Assembly (NCBI GenBank): GCA_010094045.1
Contig: ML986653.1
Coordinates: 165,148 to 229,147 of the forward strand
DNA: 64,000 nt
Direction of reading: 5' to 3'
From: Lojkania enalia
Taxonomy: Eukaryota; Ascomycota; Dothideomycetes; Pleosporales
Position 1 is the first letter of the stretch, and every line of letters starts with the position of its first letter. The translations under genes were made by a program, and so were the position numbers. Below are positions 12,659 through 23,082 of the stretch, one piece after another. The notes beneath the pieces are model-generated. The model made no database searches. It saw only the letters and a list, made by a program, of their open reading frames with translations, and was not told the origin of the DNA.

Positions 12659-12666
12659 TATATAAG
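12659..12666 (+). promoter_or_regulatory. TATA-like element TATATAAG
   Basis: A good match to a eukaryotic TATA box in a GC-rich setting. The next recognised gene downstream (AT-hook, ATG at 14068) is 1.4 kb away, so if used it would give a very long 5' leader. It may equally be chance or serve an unseen non-coding transcript. Confidence 0.3.
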
Positions 12667-13050
12667 AGCCCGCAATAGCGACGGGCAGCTACACAGCCGT
12701 ACCTTTTCGTCGATTCTCGAGAGACCTGCTGCCAGCATGCCACCGTCGCAGTGCGGACGGCGGCGCTGGAGCGCGCACCGAACTCGACCAGGGGCTTCAT
12801 CATCGACGAAGGGAGACCCGCCCGCACCGCACAGGTCACGTCAACCGTCCGCGATCCGCTGCTCCGTCTGGCGCAGCGAGCGAGCCCGGTGTACCAGGGC
12901 CGTCGCGGCCACCGCCGTAGGATGGATCCGGATGGATGGCCTTGCTGAGAGGAGGATAATGATGTTGTGGTGATGGTGGTGATGGCGCCCGCTGCTCACT
13001 GCTCACTATTCGCCGGCCATTCACTCACGCCCACGGATGCAGATGCCCCC

Positions 13051-13095
13051 GCTGCTGGTGCTGGCGCTGCTGGTGCTGGCGCTGCTGGTGCTAGT
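13051..13095. repeat. Three copies of a 15-bp tandem repeat
   Basis: A 15-bp unit (GCTGCTGGTGCTGGC) occurs twice perfectly and a third time with changes at its end. One frame reads as Leu/Val/Ala-rich pseudo-signal sequence, which explains a long chance ORF that starts here. Confidence 0.85.
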
Positions 13096-14067
13096 GTTGC
13101 TACTGCCGCTGCCGCTCCCTCGCACGGCAGCACACAAGACAAAGAAAAAGAAACAAGTGCAGCCGGAGAGCGGAGCGAGCAGTAGGGAGGAGGGTGGTGC
13201 CAGCGCTGGGTGCGCGCATGTATCAAGCAAGACCCTGGTGCGACTGGCTCGGGCTGGCAGCGGCCAGGGGATTGGTGAGGCCCCCCCCAGTCAGTACGGG
13301 CGCCCGCTAGCGATTGGTCCCCGTCGGTTCGTTGCGCCATCCTCCTCACAACCACACCCCAACGCCCCCCCCTCCCAGGCTCCCGTCCACTCCCAGGGCC
13401 CGCCCCGGCCTGAGGCTGCTCTGGAGGCTGCGGGCTGTGGCGGCGGACGATGGCCCAGCATCGCCCAGCTCTATGCTGTATCTACGCCTGCACGTAGGAA
13501 GCACCCCCCTACCGCCCCCCGCGACGTCAGGATAGACGGGCTGCAGCTCATGGCGCGCCCACAACCGGCTGAGGCAGCTCTCGAGCTGTGCGCAGGCGGC
13601 GCGCACAGCCAATTGTTGCGGGCAGAAGCAGCCGTCTATTGTTTATCTGGGCCAAATTATTTTCTCAGAGCTAATGCAAAACATAACCGGACGCGCAGAA
13701 CTCCCCTAACACTTGCGTCCCATGCAATTTCAAGCGCCAGCCGTCCTCTCTCTTTCCTCGACCAGCCTCATGGACTGTCTCTTTTGACCTTCTCTGCCTG
13801 CTGGCATGAGCTCCGTTAGACGCCGCAGGTCACCTTGATGCTCTTCCATGTCCGCTCGTTATCCCTTTTGTTTCCCTACTCTCGTTTGTTCTGTTCCTTG
13901 TCTACTTCCCCCACCCGCGCGCGAGGGGCCTCTTCGCGCGCGCATCTGCACTTTACGGCCTGCCTTGTGATCGCTCGTTGCTCAATTTGTCTGGTTGCAT
14001 TGAACTTGGATTCGCCGCGACTACTTTTGTTCACGTCTTCCCTCTTGTACCTACTGCGAGACACGAC

Positions 14068-15285
14068 ATGGAGCCTGCCCGGGAGCCGCAATGGGCAGAG
14101 CACGAAAAGGTACGTGCCGCAATAATTTGCCCTTCACTGTCCAATGGCGCTCGCTATCGCGGGCTGGTCATATAAGACGCCATCGTGAGCTGATCCCGTC
14201 CAATTCAAGGTATATCTACTGGCCGAGATCATCAAAGCCGCCCCAATGTCCTCCCATGCCCTCCTCAACATCATCCGCGAGGCCAACATCCAGCCCAAAT
14301 GGCAGGAGATTCCTTTGCCTTCAGGTACGCGCACCTTGAAGACGCCTGCGAAACTGTGCCGCTACCGCGTTCTCTAGTCCGCCCACTTTAGACGCCGGCC
14401 AGCTCCATTCCGGCCCTCCGTTTAATTGCGGCCGCGCTCAATTAACTACCTACGGACATGCTAATTCGCTATGCAGGCCGCTCCCTTCTCTCATGTCAGA
14501 GGGCGTACGACGTGATGGCTCAGACCTATCCCGCGCCGGACTATAGGCATCGCCCTACATTGCCCGCTCCTATAATCTACCCTAGCTCTGATATAGCAAA
14601 GAAGCGCCCGCTCCAGCCAGAAGCGGCGACGCCTACAACGAGCGGCCGCCTTCTTCAACCTCGTCCGCCCCATTCATTCTCGGGAGACCTCCTGGCCGCG
14701 CCGGCGTACTCCCTGTCGGCCGTCGGCGAACCAGCAAATAAGAAGAAACGCGGTCGACCGACCAAAGCAGAAGCACAGGCAAGAGCGGATGCGGCAGCGG
14801 CACGTGGAGAGCCCTATCCTCCCCCGAGAAAAGCCAGGATGTCGGTGACCGGGACAGAATCAACGCCTGGCGTACCCGGAGGGCAACCCGGGCCATCTGG
14901 AGAAGCGCGACCATCTGCGGAAACGCCGCCAGCGTCAGTTCCGCCCGCTCCTATAGCGGCTGCGCTCACACCGCAGCCGCCCCAACAAGCCCAGTCAGAG
15001 CGAGGATCAGAATCATCTTCGGGGAAGAAAAGGCGCATGAAGCCCACACCGCTCGAGTTGGAGAAGCCATATAGGGAACCAAGCGAAACGGAGTCGCCCC
15101 TAGCCTTTGGGTCAGCAATGGCAGATCAAAGCCACAGCCAAGCTTATTCATCATTCACCCCGATATCTGCACCATTACCGTCAGCATCGGAATCAAGGGA
15201 TAGAGACGTACGAATGGAGACAGTCGAAGAATCGCAGCCCCGGACTACTACACCTCACTCGTTTAAAGACACGGTCGGCATATAA
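14068..15285 (+). CDS. AT-hook nuclear protein
   Basis: Three exons: 14068-14109, 14210-14324 and 14477-15285, giving 321 aa. The boundaries join WAEHEK-VYLLAEIIKAAP and IPLPSG-RSLLSCQRAYDVM in phase. The first 60 residues look like a small helical, SANT-like DNA-binding or interaction module (Trp, aliphatic helix, IQPKWQEIPLP). Around residue 145 is a clear AT-hook core, KKKRGRPTK, which binds the minor groove of AT-rich DNA. It is followed by an Ala-rich helix (AEAQARADAAAARGE) commonly seen after AT hooks in ascomycete proteins. A second basic patch (GKKRRMKP) is near 240. The rest is disordered Pro/Ser/Glu sequence. The role is probably nuclear and regulatory; no specific target can be named. 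The gene is isolated, with 4.1 kb and 4.8 kb of non-coding sequence on its sides. Confidence 0.8.
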
Positions 15286-18200
15286 GGCGTTTGTTTTCGT
15301 CATAAAGGCACGAACGGCGGTAATTGTGTTTTTGAAAGCGTTTGAACGACTATTCACGCAGTTATGAATGACCCATTTCTTGCCATGATACCATTATGGA
15401 TCTTATGGAGGTATGCTCTGCACAGTTGACGCAATGCATGCATCTATGAGCACCCATTTTGCGAATCTTTTGCGTCGTTATATCTGTATCTCTTTCAGGA
15501 ACCTCATTCCCTGACATTCACTCAAAAATTTCCTTGGAAAACTTCCTCTCTGTTCTGAACTGCATTTCCTTCTTCGCACGAAGTTGAGATGTGACGAGCA
15601 CATAGCCTAATGTCTTATTTCTACTCTTATGACTTTCGAGGACCCTGTATCACTGATTTGCTTCAAGATTGCGCATTTTCTTTGCCACATGTACGATAGT
15701 ATTTGGACCTGCGTATTTTCACGTCTCTAAACTTTCCCGAGTTACTCCGTCCTATCACGGCCTTCCAATTGTAAAAAAGCACTCTTAGCAGGGTATTGAT
15801 AGTAAAAAGATCTACCGACCTCGCACCGTTGACGATTTATTGGCTGTGTTCTCGCAGGAATCTCACCTGTTTATCCTAGATGTCTCATGTTATAGTAACC
15901 ATGTCGCACTGTTCCTGCACGTCAATGTATGTATCCCGTCCACTGAAACGGTTCGTCTTACGCGCAATGCTTTTCACCACTTCTGCAGCATGGCGAGGAG
16001 GGAATCCGAAAGTGGATGGATGTCCTATTTTGGGAGCCAGAGACGAGTAGCTAGCGACACAGAACAACGGGTCTCGTTTCACCTAAGGCCCTCCGCACCA
16101 CCTCGACTACATTCGGAGACACATGACCTCACAAAGCAGGGGCCACCGATGTGGTAGACCTTCCTTCGTCGCTCGTCAACCCCTCAGGTTCTCGCAAAAT
16201 CTGCACCAAGCTGCACCTAAGCGCCGTCAAAAAAAGAAAACCATCGCATCAGACCCGCGGTCGGAGGAACAAGGTAGAATTGCATGCAACGGTTCTCGGG
16301 AAAGTGTGGGGCCTGTCGTTCTTGAATTGAATTGACCGAGCGCTTGCTTGCGGCTCATGACTCAACTTGCATATTTTGCTGCAGCTTGCAGACGCACAAC
16401 GCACGCATCCTGCACGCATCGACCAACCCTCCATCCCAAAAGTCCCTCCTGCCCAACCAACTTAGCCTGTTGCATATGACGGCTAAAAGAGCGCACAACT
16501 ACATCGGAGACTGTGCTTGTGTAAGATCGCAGGTGTAACAGGGCCTGGAGCTGGCAGACGCCGCTGAATGGATGAAGCTCCACCTTTTTTTGGCCGGAAG
16601 ACGAAAGGATCACGCTCAGATCGAACGCATATGATCATCTTATAAAGGCTATAACAACTAGGGTGAAGCATCTGGCTCCACAGACCCGGGCGTCGGCGCT
16701 ACTGCTGGCTGTAGATCCGAATCTTCGGTCTTTAACATCTTCGCCGCAGGGAGGGACAGATCATCAACAGACTCCAGCGCACCGTCTTCGAGTTTAGAAA
16801 ATGATAAGATTTCTTATGCGCCGCGGCATCATCTTTCTCCCATCTTCTCCATATTGACGCAGAATAATTGGCATTCAGGCACAATTCTTTTTGGGTCGGT
16901 ACTCTTCCAGTAGTCCAGGGCTTAATTGAAACGTATTCGGATCATCGCCGGGCCATATCAACTTCAATAAAAACCCTAAAGATAGCAGTGAAAGCGATCG
17001 TATTACTCGGATTATGACCGGCCGTTATCGTACGATAGTTACAGTGGCATAGACGTTTACTTCCAGCGAATTTCTGGAACAGCAGTCGAACATTCCATCT
17101 ACGCTTCCTTTTGTGGGACGAGAGACGTCGTCCAATAGAGTCATTACATGAAGTGTTTGGGGGCGTTTGTGGGAGGGTGGCTGGCTATTATTGAACACGA
17201 CCGTTCTAATGCATGGGAGAGAGATGGAATATGGGCTTTTGTATGCGAGATGGCTCGTCCTGAATATGCGCCGAATAACCCGTGTTTGAGAGGGCTTCCT
17301 GCGTAAAGAGGATTTGTACCTGCGCGCAGGATTGTATCATGTTCGCGAGATTGAGACTTGAGCAACCACAATGACAGGTTGACCATCATCATTCCCGGAG
17401 ATGCCGTCCTTCTCCATTGTACATGTCTGAACACATTGGCTAGCCGTCTTTCCAGCTTGGTTTGCCAAATATATCTGCTAGGATGCAACGTCATATATCA
17501 TCTCAGTTGCTAGTAACAGGAGAATACGTCGGTTCCGGAAGACGGATTTCGACGCATGAGAAAGTTCGTCAAAGGGCACGCAAGCCTCGTATCATCGGTC
17601 GGTTATATTACCAAATCTTACTACTACAGCGTCCGTAGATGAAAACTTTTGATCGCAGTTTCTATAGGGTAATGAATCCCACCATTTATTTCGGTCTTAT
17701 TCAGCGGAACCGGATGCAAAGCCTACAGTGTAGGCATCCAGTCTTCCATCGTCCAGTACTCACTCGCTTTCCTAAATCGTTCGAAGATCTAGCACGTCTA
17801 TTTCTCCCAAACTATCATACGGATCAACAAGACTACTGTGAACAGCGTTAACGGAAAGGACGGATCTGAAACAAGACTATCGTCTGGACAAAACCGTGTC
17901 GGAATGAAAACGGTCATTCTGGCAATGAATCGAGGGTTGCTCGTTCGGCGATCGTCTTGAAGGCGCTTGCAGCCTCGTTCAGGACAAGCCAAATACTCCT
18001 TTAGGATGCAACAGTGTTCGAACAAACTTCCAATAGATAGGGACCTTGGGGAAATGCCCACAGGTAAGGAACAGCTTCCACTGTAGACAATAAATTCACC
18101 TCGAACTAATGCTCTTTGCAAAAGCCTCACCGGTACTCTCCCGCAGTCCATCCCACAATGGCCAGTCCTCGAACAAGAAAAATTCAGGCATGACGTGTCA

Positions 18201-20080
18201 ATTAGGCTAGAACCATAACCTCAGATCCATCTTCTATCGCAAGGCATTATTTTATAAAATATACCCTATCCAGAGACCATCCTGTCTATAGAAACATAAG
18301 ATATTATCGTAGAACTTCTGGATTCCCTGGTGCACTTGGGACAGGATGACCGGCAGACCTACAAGAAGACGCGTTAGCTATTTTCAGCGTCGATCGCATG
18401 TGTATATGCTTTCAAGAGTGTATCAAGGCTTGCTTAAAAGGGCAGTGGTGTCCTCTGAATACTCTATACCATATTATAATATCGATACTACTCTACGACT
18501 TCAATCTACAAACTATGGGACGTGCCAGCATGATAATCAGTACACGGCTTGGATAGTAGTGAAGTTGTTCAGGTGTTCACAGACACATTAGCTATACGGA
18601 AACGGAGCAGGTGTGGATTATGAATCCCTACTTATACTGAGCAATGGAAATAGACGATATTATCCTCTGTTCATAGCATATCTCTCCCCTCCTAAGCACG
18701 CAGATTATATTCATTTTTGATCTTAAGATTAGGAGTAACGTCATAATGAGCAATAGCGAAGCAACAGCGATTAACCCGCCGCTAATATGCCCCATACACA
18801 TATCAGAGCAACCAATCCATCTGCCTATTATCGTACAATGTGCTATCGTCAAAAGAATCAAAACCCACCCGTCCACCCATCATCCATACGAGCCCCCACA
18901 AACCCGCATCAATCCTCCGCAACCCAAAATTCACAACAGCATAACGGACTAGAACTAAATAATCTTCTTCCTATCTCCACTATAACGCACGCAGCCCTAC
19001 CTATACACACTCCCATCCGCCAACACACCTCCCTCAAACGACACATAAATCCAAAAAACCCAACGCAATCCTACGCTAGAAAAAATTTTTTGCCTTCCTA
19101 TCTATGATAATGCCAAACCAAAAAAAGAAGTCACACACTATATCCCATTAGGAAAACCTTCATCGGACCGTAAAGTCGTATGCCGATTCACAGGCCTTAT
19201 GCTGCGGAATGGGTTTCGGCCGGACCTGAGTTAGTAGCGTGTTGATAGGTTAGATTGGATTAGAGATAGGTAGGTTTAGGGAGTCGGGTGTTGGGATGGT
19301 GAAGGGAAGGCGAGAGGATTGTCAAGGGTAGGGTTTCATGTTTGTGGGTATGATTATTGTTGTGGTGGTTATGGCTGAGTTGATGAGATTGAGGATAAAA
19401 GAAGTAGTATATCGTCATGATAACATTTCCAGCCCAAAAAACCCAATGTAGCGATTTAAATGCCGACCGAGTCTAATATGTGAAAAAATAGCGTCTATAT
19501 TGGAAAATTGCGTACACGATTATAATCGAGCGAGGCATGCTATTATTAGCAGAGACGGGATAAATATCCTATAATGTTTCTATTCAGTTTGGAATGCTTT
19601 GTCTATCGATCTGTATAACGTATGACTATTCCAGATGTTTCGACAAAGCAATAAAAAGCTCGGTATATTAGCATAGAACAGAACACAATGGGCGATCTAG
19701 GTCGGATATGCAGTGGGTCCTCAGTATTCGATTATTTCACATCACCAAGCTACCGTGGACTTTTGTCGAGAAGCCTACTGATCCACAATTTTCGCAGCGG
19801 AATAATCGGTTTGTTTAGTTCAAGACCGCCTAGATTGCCGACAAATATCTGAAATCTAACGCATAAGATATACAGAAAACCCACAGTACCGCTCGCTTCC
19901 AAATAAACGTTAAATAGTGCCGGGGCTCGGCCAAATAAAATAAAAATTTATTAAAGTCTCTAATCAAACGTGTTGGTTCAAAATAGAAATAGAAAATTCG
20001 CTCGCGCTTGGATATCATATTGAGATTAGGGGTGAAAAATTTCGTAGCGCCGAATGCCAAATGTGCCGTTGAACGCTAAA
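15286..20080. other. 4.8 kb gene-free spacer, AT-richer to the right
   Basis: No ORF here shows family motifs or coherent coding character. The stretch becomes AT-richer after about 16.8 kb. Between about 18.80 and 19.09 kb the plus strand is C/A-rich with few G. From about 19.19 to 19.42 kb it switches to G/T-rich. That is a weak hint of a decayed inverted repeat. The spacer lies downstream of both flanking genes (AT-hook on plus, Su(z)12 on minus), so it is convergent and needs only terminators. Confidence 0.6.
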
Positions 20081-22400
20081 TCATGAATACCACATCTTAG
20101 GTCCAGTTTCGATTTCTGGATCCATTTCGCAATCTTTGCAATACCAATCATAACGTCTCAGGTTCGGTGTTTCTTTTGGCTTCCAGTGCTTCATTACACA
20201 CTCAACATGGAAAGCCATACGAACGCAGTCCTAATACTGTAAATAATGTGTATAGGTTTAGCACCTTAAATATACAACTTACTATGCTTTCACAACAGAC
20301 TATGGCTTTATTGTTATAGGAAGCGTGGGCATCGTCTCCGCAAAGGCATTCGCCCGGCACTGGTTTCATGTTCGTAGCGGGAGGATTTTGTACCGGTATT
20401 TCAGCTCTAGAAACGGTATCTAGGATCTCTTCATCGCCAGAAATATCTGTTTGTTGTGTGAATAGCCGGATTTCATCGAGACTATTGACCTTAGCTTTAC
20501 CCTTATCAATAGATTTCTCGGGTCTTCGAGGGTTTTGTTGAGAAGCGGGCCGTGCTCCATTGATATTCGCACTGACGGCAGGTGATAGAGGACTTCGCAG
20601 AGGCGCCGAGGTCCCCGCTATCACGGGCGATCTGTCTAGAAGGCGTTGTCGTGCCTCTTGACTCGGGCACGGGCGTTGTTGGTTGACAATGTCCACGCAT
20701 CCAGCGTGGAAATCCGCAGAGATCAGTCGATCTTCTAACAGTTCGTCGATTTTTTTCTTAAACTCCGTAACAAGGTCATTTTCCCACAGATAATCTCCCT
20801 TTGTCCGTGCGAAGCGCACAATAGCGTCACCCAGGTGCGCGTCACCGTTCAATTGCTCCTTCCTAATATGTTCATCCAATTCGAACAGAAGGCGTTTTGC
20901 CGGCTCTGGAATTCTGAGGTCATTCATAATGATATGCCGTTTCCTGAGACGGAGCCATTCTTCGTCCACGTCGTCGTCACTTTCGCTGAGGTATTCCCCT
21001 TCTTCCAGAGGTCGCTTGGAGGCTGTTCTGAAAAAGGTTATCCCATCCGGAGCTTTCGGTACTCTGTACTTTCTTTTCCGTTTTAAAGGCATCGGCTTAA
21101 CATCGTCTAGATGCTTCGTTTGAGATATTCCATCTGATGTAGACTTGGTAATTAGAGATGTTGCTTGTTTCTGAAGCCGCGCGGCCTGCTCCCGGTCTTC
21201 ATCGCCTTGATTTAAGAGAGATACTTCGTCAAACGATATACTAGCAGCACATATTGGCACGTCTTGGGGCTTCGACGTTTCAGAGTGTGCACACTGATTA
21301 ACTTCTTTCCTAGCCTCCCTGCTTACAATTTTCCAATAGATAGTGCTTGCAGTAGTCTTCTCATTAACAAACATATACTTAAAATGGTGGTGGCATGAAT
21401 GTAAATGTACCCGGAGCTCTGAAACCCGAGAGAACTGGAGTAGACAATGTATGCATTCGACACGAGAACGTTTCAGAGTATGTTCTGGTGTTACCCATGT
21501 GATCTCGGGTTTTGGAATCGATGGGTTTATTTCTCGGGGCGGAAGACGATGCTGTCTATCACGTAAACCAGCCTTTGCTCTCTGGTTAATGGTAGCTAGA
21601 ATAGAAAAATCTGAAGACGTCCCCCAATCCATCGACAAAGAAACTCCGTAGTTGAGAGAGGCTTCAGAACCTGCTTCTTTCCCTCGTTTATAACACAGTT
21701 GTAGGAGTGGACGAGTTTCCGTGACATTGATTATGTTGGGACACCGTGCGAGCAGGCGGGTAGCAGGTCGTTCATCCTCATTTTTGTCTTGCAGGTCAAT
21801 ATGACTATAAAAATCTTCAGACTGTGTACTATCTTTGAAGTTGATGGCAACCATCATCATGTACTTGTCTGCATACTGCAAGCGCTCCTCTAATTTGAGT
21901 TTGTCGAGATCAACGACAAATTTCGGAATGTCGAAATGGAATTTCTTTTGTCGGCCATTCTGTATTCCGACTATATAGCCTAACCTCTTTTCTTCATGTA
22001 TTTTCTTCTCGACTCTGCTGTCGGTAAATGTTATCCACACGACTACTTCAGTCCTGAATAAGGGTGTCTGTTCCCTTGGCGGTCTGTCGAGGAAAGTTGT
22101 ACTATTCAGGGGTTTGATTTCCCCTAAACGGACAATGAGACGTTTCTTTGCGATTTCTCTGTTGATCTGTTCCACCGGCGGCATTCTCCAGGTTAATCTA
22201 GGACCGTGTTCTGAACCAGGAGGGGCGACACCGGAACAGAGTTCTGGTGAGAATTCAAGTCGATGTAGCTCAAATATACGCTTTAGATTTCGCTGGAGAA
22301 ACCCGGGGCTCCTGTTGCTTCGGAGAAAACCGTAGAACAATACGTTTCCGCCGTAGAGGTGTTGTAACTCTACGTCCTGTCTCCCGAGCATGTTCTGCAT
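20081..22400 (-). CDS. suz12: PRC2 subunit Su(z)12 (VEFS box) with C-terminal PHD finger
   Basis: Two exons, 22400-20283 and 20230-20081, give 755 aa. Intron 20282-20231 starts GTAAGT and ends TTAG, phase 0. The N-terminal half is the fungal Su(z)12 body. A C2H2 zinc finger lies at about 316-340 (CIHCLLQFSRVSELRVHLHSC). An NLS-like KRKRKYRVPK precedes the VEFS box (about 455-575), with hallmark TFFRTASKRPL, DDDVDEEWL and acidic/aromatic helices. Su(z)12 joins the Ezh2-type methyltransferase and an Esc/EED WD40 protein in PRC2, which makes H3K27me3. After a Ser/Pro linker, residues about 685-741 form CLC...CCESIDC...HVEC...WYCKDC, a Cys4-His-Cys3 PHD finger with ING-like spacing. It is complete only after splicing. 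A TGA directly precedes the ATG in frame, supporting this start. Confidence 0.9.
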
Positions 22401-23082
22401 TCACAGAACCTCATGGACGAGCTGCACGGTAGAATCTGTGAGCAATCTCAGCGAATAGGTGTGTCGCAATGCTCTCACTATATCCCAGTCTTTCAATGAT
22501 TGATGAGCAGGAATGGCCAGGCAACTGGCATTGTCAGGGTGGACAGAGAAGTGATGTCGATTAAGCGTCGTTATGAAAAAGCACGCCTGAACGGGGGACG
22601 GCAGCGATATTGAATAAATAAAACATCAGGAACAATGGGAAGAATAGAGACGCGTCCGGTAGGTGAAAGTAGGCTATTGTTGTAGGAGGTGCGACCTAGT
22701 TTGCACTCGTAAACAATTGCCAATGAGGACTCTCTGATGCTGTAGGCACACAACGCGGGTAAAGTAAAGGTCAAATATCACCAATAACCTTGCCGAACAG
22801 CCCCATCCCAAGGCTCCCGGCCATGTCCTTGCTTGTTGATGTGAGGGCGAAATGAAGGCCAATGGAGTCACGTGTATGTTTAATAAGCGGGCCGACTATT
22901 ATCCCGACGCAAGGAACCGCGGCTCAACAGTCGTCACTCCATTCTTGACCGATAGCTCCGCAACAATCGCCGCCACCCACAACCCACAGTTGGACGCCCT
23001 CGCGGACATTTGGGGCTCGATTGTGCCCACAAATCGCGTATGCCCCAAGGCGAACTCCTCAGCCGATCTGGTGGCCCCAACC
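22401..23082. other. Shared divergent promoter, Su(z)12 / F-box gene
   Basis: The 682 nt between the two divergent start codons must contain both promoters. It includes a CACGTG core near 22870, a bHLH/Cbf1-type half-palindrome whose use is unknown. The plus-strand F-box ORF stays open back to an ATG at 22852, but the protein looks conserved-like only from 23083. Confidence 0.5.

Larger units (their letters stand above)
9949..14067. other. 4.1 kb divergent non-coding spacer
   Basis: This lies between the divergent starts of set2 and the AT-hook gene. It is unusually long for this window and fairly GC-rich, so several chance ORFs occur. None has family motifs or coherent codon use. It holds three short tandem repeats (listed separately), TATA-like motifs near 12470 and 12659, and no recognisable RNA gene. 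A long 5' leader with several upstream ATGs for the AT-hook gene is the simplest reading of the right half. Confidence 0.55.

Noticed and set aside
13037..13819. 260-aa plus-strand ORF with a Leu-rich, signal-peptide-like start
   Set aside because: The hydrophobic start comes from a 15-bp tandem repeat in GC-rich DNA; the rest has no domain, shows overlapping chance ORFs on both strands, and ends without coherent structure.
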